64,000 nucleotides of DNA. Origin: an uncultured Muribaculaceae bacterium. Its GTDB lineage: Bacteria > Bacteroidota > Bacteroidia > Bacteroidales > Muribaculaceae. The DNA is taken from positions 124,001 to 188,000 of the forward strand of contig CAJUKD010000001.1 in NCBI GenBank assembly GCA_910587235.1, in the 5' to 3' direction. Positions 44,130 to 53,241 of the stretch are shown here, in pieces (position 1 is the first letter of the stretch; each line of letters starts with the position of its first letter). The notes below the pieces were generated by a model. It had not been told where the DNA came from, ran no database searches, and saw only the letters and a program-made list of their open reading frames with translations. The translations under genes and the position numbers were made by a program.

Positions 44130-45383
44130 TTATTTGATTGTCAGTGTGCTGTATGATTCAAATGCGTCCATGTCGGCGATTGCCACCTCTTCGCCCGGAG
44201 CTATTCCGCCGGTCACTTCCACCCAGAGCCGGTTGCTGTCGCCCAGAGTGACGCGGCGTTTTCGAAGTTTGCCGCTTTCTCCGTCCTCAACGAAGAGCAT
44301 GTATTCGCCGGGACCTTTGAAATAATTGCCCATGGGGATGCGTACGACGCTGTCCTTGAATCCGTAGGCGACATAGACCTGCACGCGTACACCCGGACGC
44401 AGACGTGTGTTGCGAGAGTCTTTAAGTATCACGCTGAAAGGAACGGAGCCGGATTTCGACTGAGGCTCGATCTGGTCGACAATGCCATTGAGTTCTATAT
44501 TGCCGAGCCGGACGATGGCTTCCGCTCCGGCATGGACCTTGTGTATGTTCCCTTCGGGCATTTCTGCGGCAACCTTGAACGAGCTGAGATCGCCGACAAC
44601 GGCCACACGCTCTCCCTGCGATACCCGGGATCCTATTTCTGTGGAAATATAGGTGATCACACCGGAACGGGGAGCCGGTATGCGGCCGGCTTCAAGGGTG
44701 CGGCTCATCATTTCGGTTTCACGGGCGCTGTTACCCAGATCGAGGACGGCGGCATCTTCGAGGGCGGCAAAGCGTTTGCGTTCGTTTTCGAGCCGCTTGC
44801 GCAGTCCTTGCAGTTCGAGCTTGCCCGTGATGTAGGCCGTACGCGCCTGGCGCACACGCTCGCCTGTGCCTGAGCCGAGGCTGTCGAGCCGCTCTTCGTT
44901 CTCGACTTCTATTTCCAGACGGTTCACGTCCATCTGCTTGATTTCGATTTGCATCTCGAGGTCGGAAAGAGCCGAGTGGTTGGCCAGACGAAGCTGTTTA
45001 AGCTCGCTCTCCTTGATGGCGAGCGCGTCGCGCAGGTTCTGATAGCGGCTTTCGCTTTCGCTCAGGTCGAGTTGCAGCAGCGGTGTGCCTTTCCCGACGC
45101 TGTCGCCTGCATGGACATATACTGACATTATGCGGCTCGCCACGGGTGAGATCACAATTTCCTCGAACGCGGGAACGAGGCGGCCGGATGCTGCCACAGC
45201 GCTTTCGAGCGGCCCGAGTTCGGCTTTCCGGAGCATGGCCTCGTCGCGAAATATGCTCTTGCCTCCGGAATAAAACATTAGGATGCCGCCTGCGGCCAAT
45301 GCTCCCGCCGCGATAGCAGCGTATTTGAGAATCGTGCGGCGACGGGTGCGGCGGCGTTCTTCTTGTGATATTATTTTATCCAT
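44130..45383 (-). CDS. periplasmic adaptor (HlyD/MacA-like) of the ABC exporter
   Basis: Connects the ABC permeases with the TolC channel. Starting at MDKIISQEERRRTRRRT it has 417 residues: a basic cytoplasmic tail and one membrane anchor (about 20-42). A lipoyl half with VHAGDSVGKGTPLLQLDL, a long coiled-coil hairpin (about 105-215), the second lipoyl half (PRSGVITYISTEIGSRVSQGE) and beta-barrel domains follow. It is the first gene of the operon adaptor-ATPase-permease-permease-TolC. The upstream Met at 45425 is less likely because the anchor would be buried. No convincing promoter was found; TATTATTTTG upstream has a two-base insertion relative to the -7 consensus. Confidence 0.93.
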   Translation of the reverse strand: MDKIISQEERRRTRRRTILKYAAIAAGALAAGGILMFYSGGKSIFRDEAMLRKAELGPLESAVAASGRLVPAFEEIVISPVASRIMSVYVHAGDSVGKGTPLLQLDLSESESRYQNLRDALAIKESELKQLRLANHSALSDLEMQIEIKQMDVNRLEIEVENEERLDSLGSGTGERVRQARTAYITGKLELQGLRKRLENERKRFAALEDAAVLDLGNSARETEMMSRTLEAGRIPAPRSGVITYISTEIGSRVSQGERVAVVGDLSSFKVAAEMPEGNIHKVHAGAEAIVRLGNIELNGIVDQIEPQSKSGSVPFSVILKDSRNTRLRPGVRVQVYVAYGFKDSVVRIPMGNYFKGPGEYMLFVEDGESGKLRKRRVTLGDSNRLWVEVTGGIAPGEEVAIADMDAFESYSTLTIK

Positions 45384-45560
45384 AGTGTTTGCTTCTTTTT
45401 CTGTCGCAAAATAATAAAAAAACATTGTGCCATGTCAAGCCCCTCTGAGAATCAGTTGGTTATCCGTGGATGTGTGTCCGTTTTCGTACAAGGACGTTTT
45501 TCCCGCTATTGCACTTGCCGATTTTTCTTCCGAACTTCGTGCCTGAAAGAAAACCGACCG

Positions 45561-46436
45561 ATGATACTTTTTCCTAACATAAAAATAAATCTCGGGCTGC
45601 GTGTAGGAGCCACACGCCCCGACGGCTACCACGACATCGTTACTGTCATGGTGCCCGTCGGATGGTGCGACATCCTTGAGATCACGCCTGCACGTGGACT
45701 TGCGACGACCCTGACTGTGACCGGACTTGCTCCGACATGTCCGCCTGAAAAGAATCTTGTCATGAAAGCCCTTAGGGCTGTCGAGGCACGTTGCGGATCG
45801 CTGCCTCCGGTCGATATCCGCCTCCACAAGATAATTCCCGACGGAGCCGGACTTGGAGGCGGCTCTTCCGACGCCGCTTTCACCGTCCGCGGGCTTGACA
45901 GTCTTTTCTCCCTCGGTCTTTCCGATGCCGACATGGCCGATATATCCGCTACGGTAGGCTCCGACTGTCCTTTCTTTATATATAACAGGCCTATGCTTGC
46001 CACAGGCCGTGGAACCGATCTTGCCGATGTCCGCGTCAATACGGAAGGCATATCTGCGCTGGCAATAGTCAAGCGCCGCGGAGAAGGCGTTTCTACAGCC
46101 CAGGCTTATGCCGGAATAGCTTCGCGTGCCGATTGTGGCAGCGATGCCGCACGCCTTGTCGATGCTTTGTCGGAACCGGTGCGGATGTGGAATTCCTCAG
46201 GTGCCGTGCTCAACGACTTCGAGCCATCTGTCTTTGCCCGGCGTCCGGATGTGGAACAGGCCAAGGCCATGCTTTCGGATGCAGGAGCCGTGTTTGCCGC
46301 AATGTCCGGTTCAGGGGCTGCGGTTTTCGGTCTGTTTGAAAATGCCAAAATGGCAGAAGCGGCTGTGGCCGGAATAACGGACTGCGACACATTCGTGGCA
46401 GAAGTACCCGACGCTTTTGGCCTCGTTGAACGATAA
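45561..46436 (+). CDS. ispE: 4-diphosphocytidyl-2-C-methyl-D-erythritol kinase
   Basis: Fourth enzyme of the MEP isoprenoid pathway. The 291 residues start at MILFPNIKINLGLRVGATRPDGYHD, which carries the conserved Lys and substrate-binding GYH. The GHMP-kinase ATP motif is GAGLGGGSSDAA, and the C-terminal motif is AAMSGSGAAVFGLF. The ORF extends upstream to 45432, but that segment has no family similarity and overlaps the intergenic region shared with the divergent ABC operon. Confidence 0.96.
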   Translation: MILFPNIKINLGLRVGATRPDGYHDIVTVMVPVGWCDILEITPARGLATTLTVTGLAPTCPPEKNLVMKALRAVEARCGSLPPVDIRLHKIIPDGAGLGGGSSDAAFTVRGLDSLFSLGLSDADMADISATVGSDCPFFIYNRPMLATGRGTDLADVRVNTEGISALAIVKRRGEGVSTAQAYAGIASRADCGSDAARLVDALSEPVRMWNSSGAVLNDFEPSVFARRPDVEQAKAMLSDAGAVFAAMSGSGAAVFGLFENAKMAEAAVAGITDCDTFVAEVPDAFGLVER

Positions 46437-46470
46437 CGCCTCCGCATTGTTATATTTTTTGAGGCCGACA

Positions 46471-46500
46471 CGCCGAAACGGCGAGTTTGGCAAACTTTTT
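46471..46500 (+). terminator. double hairpin after ispE
   Basis: CGCCG-AAA-CGGCG (46471-46483) is followed at once by AGTTT-GGC-AAACT (46484-46496) running into five T. Two short perfect stems plus a T-run suggest a rho-independent terminator between ispE and grpE. Confidence 0.6.
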
Positions 46501-46547
46501 GCGGTAGTCAATTTGATACCCGTGGGGTATTTTAATAAATTCAAGAT

Positions 46548-47147
46548 ATGACAGACAAAAAAAATAAGAAATCACAGCCCGCGGCCGACACGCAGGCAGC
46601 CGAAGCGCCCGAAGTAATGGATATTCTCGAAAACGAAGACGGCAACCCTTCCGAAACGGAAGTGGAGGAAGTTGAGGCTGCAGCCGATCTGACTGCACAG
46701 CTCGACGAAGTACGTGCCGCTATCGAAAAAGAAAAAAAGGAATACCTCTTCCTTATGGCCGACTTCGACAATTACCGCAAGCGTGTCACCCGCGAGAAAG
46801 CTGAAATGCTGAAAAATGCAGGTGAGAAGGTTCTTGCCGGCATACTTCCCATTGTCGACGACTTCGAACGCGGACTTGCCGCCGCTACAGGTGCCGACGA
46901 AAGTGCCGAGGCTATTCGTCAGGGAATGGAGATTATCTATAATAAGCTGATGAAATATCTGGAGTCCAACGGCGTAAAACCTATGGAATCCACAGGCGCC
47001 CGCTTCGATCCGGAATTCCACGAGGCAATCGCGTCTATTCCCGCGCCCTCCGACGAGCTCAAAGGCTGCGTGATCGATACCACCCAGCGTGGCTATATGC
47101 TCAACGACAAAGTGCTCCGCCATGCCAAAGTGGCTGTAGGCGAATAA
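46548..47147 (+). CDS. grpE: GrpE nucleotide exchange factor
   Basis: Releases ADP from DnaK. The 199 residues have an acidic, low-complexity N-terminal 50 residues, a long coiled coil (EEVEAAADLTAQLDEVRAAI to NYRKRVTREKAEMLKNAGEK) and the C-terminal beta domain with GVKPMESTGARFDPEFHEA and TTQRGYMLNDKVLRHAKVAV. It lies 48 bp before dnaJ and probably shares its transcript. dnaK is not in the window. Confidence 0.97.
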   Translation: MTDKKNKKSQPAADTQAAEAPEVMDILENEDGNPSETEVEEVEAAADLTAQLDEVRAAIEKEKKEYLFLMADFDNYRKRVTREKAEMLKNAGEKVLAGILPIVDDFERGLAAATGADESAEAIRQGMEIIYNKLMKYLESNGVKPMESTGARFDPEFHEAIASIPAPSDELKGCVIDTTQRGYMLNDKVLRHAKVAVGE

Positions 47148-47195
47148 CGATTTACGCCTCTTAAACATTAAATAATATCAGAACGAAAATCCTGT

Positions 47196-48368
47196 ATGGA
47201 TCAGAAACGCGATTACTATGAAGTGCTCGGTGTGGCAAAGAATGCGTCGGCCGAAGAGATAAAGAAGGCCTACCGCAAGCTTGCTATCAAATATCACCCC
47301 GACAAGAATCCCGGCAACAAAGAAGCTGAGGAGAAATTCAAGGAGGCCGCCGAGGCCTATGACGTCCTCAGCAACGACGAAAAACGTCAGCGCTACGACC
47401 AGTTCGGACATAACATGGGTCCGCAGGGCTTCCCCGGAGGCGGTGGCGGTGGTTTCTATCAGAGCACGATGTCGATGGAGGATATATTCGAGCATTTCGG
47501 CGACATATTCGGCGGACGCTTCGGCGGAGCCGGCGGTTTCGGCGGAGCTACGGGCGGACGGCGTGCACAGCGACGTCAGCGTCGCGGATCCGACCTCCGT
47601 ATACGTGTAAAGCTGAAGCTTGACGAAATTGCCAACGGTGTCACAAAGACTCTGCGTATCCCGACCTATGTGGCTTGCTCCTATTGCAAGGGAACAGGTG
47701 CCAAGGATGGCGTGGCTTTCACAACCTGTCAGCGATGCCACGGCTCAGGCGTGATTTCGCATGTCCAGCAGTCGATTTTCGGCCCGATGGAATCGCAGGC
47801 CACATGTCCCGATTGCGACGGAACGGGAAAAACAATCACACAGAAATGCCCCCACTGTCACGGCGAGGGTGTCGAACGCAAGGACGTCGAAATCAGTTTC
47901 ACCATTCCTGCCGGCGCATCCGACGGACAGGTGTTCACTATCAAGGGCAAAGGCAACGCTCCGGCACATGGCGGAGTCAACGGCGATCTGCTCGTTGTTG
48001 TCGAGGAGGTGAAAGACCCCGAACTTATCCGCGACGGAGCCGATGTGATCTACAATCTTATGCTCGACATTCCGACTGCCGCTCTTGGCGGATCTGTCGA
48101 AGTTCCGACAATCACCGGACGCGCACGCCTGACAATTCCCGCCGGAACACAGCCCGGCAAGGTTCTGCGCCTGCGTGGAAAAGGACTCGCCAATCCCGAA
48201 ACAGGAGGACGTGGCGACCAGCTTGTCAACGTAATGGTTTACGTTCCCGAGAAATTGTCCGACTCCGACCGCAGCGCCATCGAGAGCTTGAAAAATTCTC
48301 CGAACATCAAACCGAGCGACGATGCGCGCAACCGCATATTCTCAAAGCTGCGCCACATTTTCGAATAA
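47196..48368 (+). CDS. dnaJ: chaperone DnaJ
   Basis: Co-chaperone that delivers substrates to DnaK and stimulates its ATPase. The 390 residues have the full type I layout: a J domain (1-70) with HPD in YHPDKNPGNKEAEE, a Gly/Phe region (about 75-130) and four zinc repeats. The repeats are CSYCKGTG, CQRCHGSG, CPDCDGTG and CPHCHGEG. Two beta-sandwich substrate domains follow. A strong terminator follows. Confidence 0.98.
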   Translation: MDQKRDYYEVLGVAKNASAEEIKKAYRKLAIKYHPDKNPGNKEAEEKFKEAAEAYDVLSNDEKRQRYDQFGHNMGPQGFPGGGGGGFYQSTMSMEDIFEHFGDIFGGRFGGAGGFGGATGGRRAQRRQRRGSDLRIRVKLKLDEIANGVTKTLRIPTYVACSYCKGTGAKDGVAFTTCQRCHGSGVISHVQQSIFGPMESQATCPDCDGTGKTITQKCPHCHGEGVERKDVEISFTIPAGASDGQVFTIKGKGNAPAHGGVNGDLLVVVEEVKDPELIRDGADVIYNLMLDIPTAALGGSVEVPTITGRARLTIPAGTQPGKVLRLRGKGLANPETGGRGDQLVNVMVYVPEKLSDSDRSAIESLKNSPNIKPSDDARNRIFSKLRHIFE

Positions 48369-48430
48369 AAACGTGTTAATTTAAATGTATTCTAAATAAG
48401 CCGGCGGCTTTTTTTCTTAAAAACATATAT

Positions 48431-48468
48431 CCCGATTGTCGTGCAATGCGGCAATCGGGATTTTTTTT
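48431..48468 (+). terminator. rho-independent terminator of grpE-dnaJ
   Basis: CCCGATTG (48431-48438) pairs exactly with CAATCGGG (48452-48459), followed by A and eight T. This is a strong intrinsic terminator. The recJ promoter begins in its T-run. Confidence 0.88.
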
Positions 48469-48469
48469 G

Positions 48470-48477
48470 TACATTTG
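48470..48477 (+). promoter_or_regulatory. -7 element of recJ-recQ
   Basis: TACATTTG matches TAnnTTTG and starts two bases after the dnaJ terminator T-run, 60 bp before recJ. A -33 TTG at the normal distance is lacking. Confidence 0.5.
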
Positions 48478-48537
48478 CGTTATATATTGGCCATGATCCG
48501 GCCATACTTGTTCCGATATAAATAAAAAACATCATAT

Positions 48538-50268
48538 ATGACACGAAAATGGAATTATCCCCGTCTTACAACGGAGGAACAGAAGCTGGGGGAGGAGCTT
48601 GCGCGGCGTTTCGCCAACTGCCCTCCTATCAGCGATCTGCTCGTCCAGCGGGGTATCACGACCATTGAGAGCGCCGAGAAATTTTTCCATCCCTCTCTGC
48701 GCGACCTCCACGATCCTTTCCTTATGCCTGATATGGACAAGGCCGTCGAACGGCTCAACCGCGCCATGGGTTCCAAGGAAAAAATACTTATTTACGGGGA
48801 TTATGATGTCGACGGCACAACGGCCGTCGCTCTTGTCTACAGATACCTCCAGAATTTCTATTCCGAACTGGACTTCTACATCCCCACGCGCTACGAGGAA
48901 GGCTACGGAATATCGCGTTCCATAATCGACCAGATAGCGGCACAGGATGTGAAACTTGTGATAATTCTCGACTGCGGGATAAAGGCTAATGACGAGATAG
49001 CATACGCGGCGTCGCTTGGCATAGACTTCATAATCTGCGATCATCACGTGCCCGATGCCGAGCTTCCTCCCGCTGTCGCCATACTTAACCCGAAGCTCGA
49101 GGGATCTACATATCCGTGCCCGCATCTGTCGGGCTGCGGCGTGGGCTACAAGCTTATGCAGGCATTCTCGATCAGCAATGGCATAGCGACTGCCGAACTT
49201 GAGTGTATGCTCGACCTCGTTGCCGTAAGCATTGCAGCCGACATAGTGCCTATGATCGACGAAAACCGTGTGATGGCATACATGGGGCTGAAGCGTCTGA
49301 ACTCCAATCCCAACATGGGACTGCGAGCCATAATACGCACATGCGGACTCGGAGGCAAGGACATAACAATAAGCGACGTCATATTCAAGATAGGCCCCCG
49401 CATAAACGCCTCCGGACGTATGCAGAGCGGCAGCGAGGCCGTCGAGCTGCTTGTGGCGCGCGATGTCCGCGAGGCTAACGAGCGAAGCCTCGCCATCGAC
49501 CAGTACAACAAGGACCGCAAGGAACTCGACAAGCGTATAACCGAGGAAGCCAACGCGATTCTCGAGGAACGGGGGGAGATGCACTCGCCCAAGAAATCCA
49601 TCGTCATATATAACAAGGACTGGCACAAAGGCATAATAGGAATCGTGGCATCACGTCTGACAGAACTCTACTACAAGCCATCGGTAGTCCTGACTCTTTC
49701 CAACGGACTTGCCACAGGATCGTCGCGTTCCGTACAGGGATTCGATATATACAAGGCAGTCGAATCGGCGCGCGATTTGCTTGAGAACTTCGGCGGACAC
49801 CCCTATGCCGTCGGCCTTTCCCTAAAGGAAGAGAACATACCCGCTTTCACACAGCGTTTCGAGGAATACGTCGCCGCCAATATCCTGCCGGAACAGATGA
49901 CCCCGCAGATCGATATCGACGCATTCCTGACATTCTCGGAGATAACACCCGAACTTCTGTCCACACTCCGTCTTTTCAATCCTTTCGGTCCCGGCAACCA
50001 GAAACCGACTTTCTGCACACGCCGAGTCAAGGATTTCGGGACAAGCAAACTTGTCGGCCGTAATCTCGAACACATAAAACTCGAACTTGTCGACGACACA
50101 TCAGGCCGTGTAATCAACGGCATAGCATTCAATATGGCCTCCTACTTCGAGCACATACACTCGGGGCGCCCGTTCAATATCTGCTATACTATAGAGGAAA
50201 ACAAGCATCAGAATGCGACTTCTCCTTTGCAGCTTATGGTTAAGCAGATACGGGTAGTCATGGAGTAG
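48538..50268 (+). CDS. recJ: single-stranded-DNA exonuclease RecJ
   Basis: 5'-3' exonuclease on single-stranded DNA for recombinational and mismatch repair. The 576 residues contain the DHH phosphoesterase motifs GDYDVDGTTAVAL (motif I), ILDCGIKANDE (II), CDHHVPD (III) and a DLVAVSIAADIVPM segment (IV), then the DHHA1 domain with GRMQSGSEAVELL and GGHPYAVGLSLKEEN. An OB-fold tail (about 460-570) follows. It lies 37 bp before recQ. Confidence 0.97.
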   Translation: MTRKWNYPRLTTEEQKLGEELARRFANCPPISDLLVQRGITTIESAEKFFHPSLRDLHDPFLMPDMDKAVERLNRAMGSKEKILIYGDYDVDGTTAVALVYRYLQNFYSELDFYIPTRYEEGYGISRSIIDQIAAQDVKLVIILDCGIKANDEIAYAASLGIDFIICDHHVPDAELPPAVAILNPKLEGSTYPCPHLSGCGVGYKLMQAFSISNGIATAELECMLDLVAVSIAADIVPMIDENRVMAYMGLKRLNSNPNMGLRAIIRTCGLGGKDITISDVIFKIGPRINASGRMQSGSEAVELLVARDVREANERSLAIDQYNKDRKELDKRITEEANAILEERGEMHSPKKSIVIYNKDWHKGIIGIVASRLTELYYKPSVVLTLSNGLATGSSRSVQGFDIYKAVESARDLLENFGGHPYAVGLSLKEENIPAFTQRFEEYVAANILPEQMTPQIDIDAFLTFSEITPELLSTLRLFNPFGPGNQKPTFCTRRVKDFGTSKLVGRNLEHIKLELVDDTSGRVINGIAFNMASYFEHIHSGRPFNICYTIEENKHQNATSPLQLMVKQIRVVME

Positions 50269-50305
50269 TTTGCCCCCCTTTCCGGAGAAGGAAAAAGAAC
50301 GAGAA

Positions 50306-52207
50306 ATGAGCAGCGACATCTATCGGATTCTATCCCGGCACTGGGGCTATGATTCTTTCCGTCCGTGTCAGGAGGAAATTATACGTTCCGTGCTCGACGG
50401 GCGCGACACCATAGGCCTTTTGCCCACAGGAGGCGGAAAATCCCTGACATTCCAGGTGCCCGCCCTTCTTCTGCCTGGCCTGACGCTGGTGGTTACGCCG
50501 CTGATTTCGTTGATGAAAGACCAGGTCGATAATCTCGCCGACCGCGGTGTGCGTGCCGCATGCCTGCACACGGGCATGACTCGTCACGAGATGGATGTGG
50601 TCTGCGAGCGTTGTCGCCTCGGCAATGTCAAGTTGCTGTATGTCGCTCCCGAGCGCCTCGGTTCCGAAAGCTTTCTGGCATATATGCGGCAGTGGAAACT
50701 GTCGTTTGTAGTTGTCGACGAGGCACATTGCATATCCCAGTGGGGCTACGACTTCCGGCCGGCTTATCTGAAAATCAACGTCGTCCGCGAATATTTCCCC
50801 GATATTCCCCTGCTTGCCCTGACGGCTTCCGCAACTCCGGAAGTGGTGGCCGATATTGCCGATAAGCTATGCTTGCGCACCCCGGCTACGTTCTCGCTCA
50901 GTTTCACGCGATCGAACATATCCTATCTGGTGCGCTACACCGAGCAGAAAGAAGAATTGCTTATGCGTGTTCTCCGCAACACAGCCGGTTCTGCGATAGT
51001 CTATGTCCGTTCCCGACGACGCACCCGTGAACTGGCCGATTTCATCTTCCGTTCGGGCATATCCGCCGCTTATTATCACGCCGGGTTGTCCCATGAGGAC
51101 AAAATCGAAAGCCAGGACCGCTGGCGAGCCGGAGAAGTGCGCGTAATTGTCGCTACGAATGCCTTCGGTATGGGCATCGACAAGGCCGATGTCCGTACGG
51201 TCATACACTTCGACCTGCCGCCGACTCTGGAAGAATATTATCAGGAAGCCGGTCGTGCCGGACGCGACGGACTCCCCTCTGTCGCTGTCCTTATGGCCTC
51301 GCGTGCCGACAAGGGTCTGCTTTCGCGCAGGCTGTCGGATGCTTTTCCGCCAAAGGATTTTATTCTGAAAGTCTACGACACAGCATGTGTTTTTCTCGAC
51401 GTGGCCGTCGGCGGGGGACTGAAAGAAACTTTCGAGATGAACGTCGGCCTTATGTGCGACCGTTTCGGCCTGCCGCCGGTGCCGGCTCGCAGCGCCCTCG
51501 GCATTCTCTCCCGTTCCGGATATATAGAATATGTCGACGAGGTGGCATCGCGCTCGCGTGTATTCATGACAGTCCGTCGCGACGAGCTGTATGCCATGCG
51601 TCTTGATCCGGGCGATGAAGAAGTTCTCAACGGCCTGATGCGCAATTATGGCGGCCTTTTTGCCGACTATGTGAACATCGACGAAGTGCGCCTTGCGCGC
51701 CGCATCGGCCGCACGCCGAATGAGGTCTATCAGGCCTTGCTGTCGCTCTCCCGGCAGCATGTGTTGATCTATATTCCCAAGAGCCGCACTCCCTATGTCT
51801 ATTTTCCGGCTTCACGCATGGAATCGAGGCATCTTGTCATTCCGCGCAGTGTCTATGAAGAACGCCGTGAGGCTTTTGCCGCACGCCTTGAAGCCATGAA
51901 GCGCTACGTATTCGACTCATCTTCATGCCGTGTGCGTGTGATGCTTGAATATTTCGGTGAAAAAAGCACGCAGGATTGCGGTACATGCGATGTATGTCGC
52001 GACCGTCGCCGCCGCACACCGTTCGACCGCAAGGCATTCTCCCGTATTCTGGACACCATTCTTGAAGCGGCAGGTTCATCTACTGTAGCTATAGAGCAGC
52101 TTTTGCAATATGCTCCTGCCCACCGCATCGAAGCCATAGAGTACCTTCGGGAGCTATCGCGCAGCGGCCGCATTATCATCGACGGTACCGGTATTCATTG
52201 TCCTTGA
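50306..52207 (+). CDS. recQ: ATP-dependent DNA helicase RecQ
   Basis: 3'-5' helicase that opens DNA for RecJ resection. The 633 residues start at MSSDIYRILSRHWGYDSFRP. Walker A is LLPTGGGKSLTFQ, Walker B/DEAH is VVDEAHCISQWGYDFRP, motif VI is QEAGRAGRDGLPS. The RQC zinc site is the Cys in DSSSCRVRVML plus CGTCDVC. The C-terminal 60 residues (after RRRTPFDRK) are a short helical tail that does not look like a canonical HRDC domain. The 3' end overlaps the opposing glycosyltransferase gene by 13 bp. Confidence 0.97.
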   Translation: MSSDIYRILSRHWGYDSFRPCQEEIIRSVLDGRDTIGLLPTGGGKSLTFQVPALLLPGLTLVVTPLISLMKDQVDNLADRGVRAACLHTGMTRHEMDVVCERCRLGNVKLLYVAPERLGSESFLAYMRQWKLSFVVVDEAHCISQWGYDFRPAYLKINVVREYFPDIPLLALTASATPEVVADIADKLCLRTPATFSLSFTRSNISYLVRYTEQKEELLMRVLRNTAGSAIVYVRSRRRTRELADFIFRSGISAAYYHAGLSHEDKIESQDRWRAGEVRVIVATNAFGMGIDKADVRTVIHFDLPPTLEEYYQEAGRAGRDGLPSVAVLMASRADKGLLSRRLSDAFPPKDFILKVYDTACVFLDVAVGGGLKETFEMNVGLMCDRFGLPPVPARSALGILSRSGYIEYVDEVASRSRVFMTVRRDELYAMRLDPGDEEVLNGLMRNYGGLFADYVNIDEVRLARRIGRTPNEVYQALLSLSRQHVLIYIPKSRTPYVYFPASRMESRHLVIPRSVYEERREAFAARLEAMKRYVFDSSSCRVRVMLEYFGEKSTQDCGTCDVCRDRRRRTPFDRKAFSRILDTILEAAGSSTVAIEQLLQYAPAHRIEAIEYLRELSRSGRIIIDGTGIHCP

Positions 52208-53241
52208 ACTTTTTTAAATAGCTGCGAATATCGGCGTTTGCGCTGCAGATAGTAGGCTGTCAGTATATTGAGGCGGCTTTGCGGCGTGGAACCGAGAAGA
52301 TTCCCGGCAGGATGTGATGTGTATTTCCGGCGCATGCGGGCGAAATCGCGGTGTGCGCGTACAATCGCCGCTGCGTTGGCAAAATCGAGCCTGACTGCGA
52401 AGTTCGCCCATGCGGCCGTGTCGAGAATGCGTCGCCACAGAAGCTTTCTCCGGCGGCAGCTCTCCGGGAGATTCTTATGTAGCATAAGGAGGTTGTTGCG
52501 GAAATTCAGATAAGTTTTTCGCGGGTTCTCGGCCGGCAGGGAGCCTCCGCCGAGATGCCGCACGGAGGCCGCCGGCACACATGCGATTGTGTGGCCTCGC
52601 AGAGCCATGCGCCAGCACAGATCAATCTCCTCCATGTGGGCGAAAAATTCCGGATCAAGACCTCCGGCATCGAGATATGCCTGCGTGCGTACCATCAGTG
52701 CCGCTCCCGAGGCCCAGAATACCTCTGTAGCGGAGTCGTATTGTCCGCGGTCCTCCTCGCAGTCGGAAAAAATGCGTCCGCGGCAGTAAGGATAGCCGTT
52801 GCGGTCGAGGTAGCCGCCTGACGCTCCGGCATATTCAAAGTGCGACGGGTTCTTGTAGCTCAGTATCTTGGGCTGGCAGGCACCGACATGCTGGTTGGCC
52901 TCCATATAGGCCGTGAGTGTTTCGAGCCATCCTTTGTCGGGTGCTACGTCGGAATTAAGCAGCACTGTGTAGCGGTAGTCCGTCAGGGACGCTATCGCCA
53001 TGTTGTAGCCCTCGGCAAATCCGTAGTTACGGTCGAAAAGTATTGTTTCGACATCCGGAAATTCTTCGGCCAATATGCGGCGGGAGTCGTCGCTGCTGCC
53101 GTTGTCGGCCACTATTATGCGGCCGTAGTCCGGAGATGTATTGGCGATTGCCTGAGGCAGGAACTCGCGCAGCAGGCGGCTGCCGTTCCAGTTGAGGATT
53201 ACTACGGCGGTCAATGGCCGTGTGGCTGTGCTGTCATTCAT
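52195..53241 (-). CDS. glycosyltransferase family 2
   Basis: Inverting GT-A glycosyltransferase, probably for LPS or surface polysaccharide. From MNDSTATRPLTAVVILNWNG it has 348 residues. The nucleotide-sugar binding start is VVILNWNG, then VADNGSSDDS, the DXD-like NSDV in VLLNSDVAPDKGW, a FWASGAALMVR segment and the catalytic HMEEIDLCWRMALRG (ED motif). This pattern (rhamnosyltransferase-like, cd04186 type) fits transfer of a deoxysugar, in keeping with the dTDP-sugar genes in the same operon. Donor and acceptor are not known. It is the last gene of the operon and overlaps recQ convergently by 13 bp. Confidence 0.92.
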   Translation of the reverse strand: MNDSTATRPLTAVVILNWNGSRLLREFLPQAIANTSPDYGRIIVADNGSSDDSRRILAEEFPDVETILFDRNYGFAEGYNMAIASLTDYRYTVLLNSDVAPDKGWLETLTAYMEANQHVGACQPKILSYKNPSHFEYAGASGGYLDRNGYPYCRGRIFSDCEEDRGQYDSATEVFWASGAALMVRTQAYLDAGGLDPEFFAHMEEIDLCWRMALRGHTIACVPAASVRHLGGGSLPAENPRKTYLNFRNNLLMLHKNLPESCRRRKLLWRRILDTAAWANFAVRLDFANAAAIVRAHRDFARMRRKYTSHPAGNLLGSTPQSRLNILTAYYLQRKRRYSQLFKKVQGQ

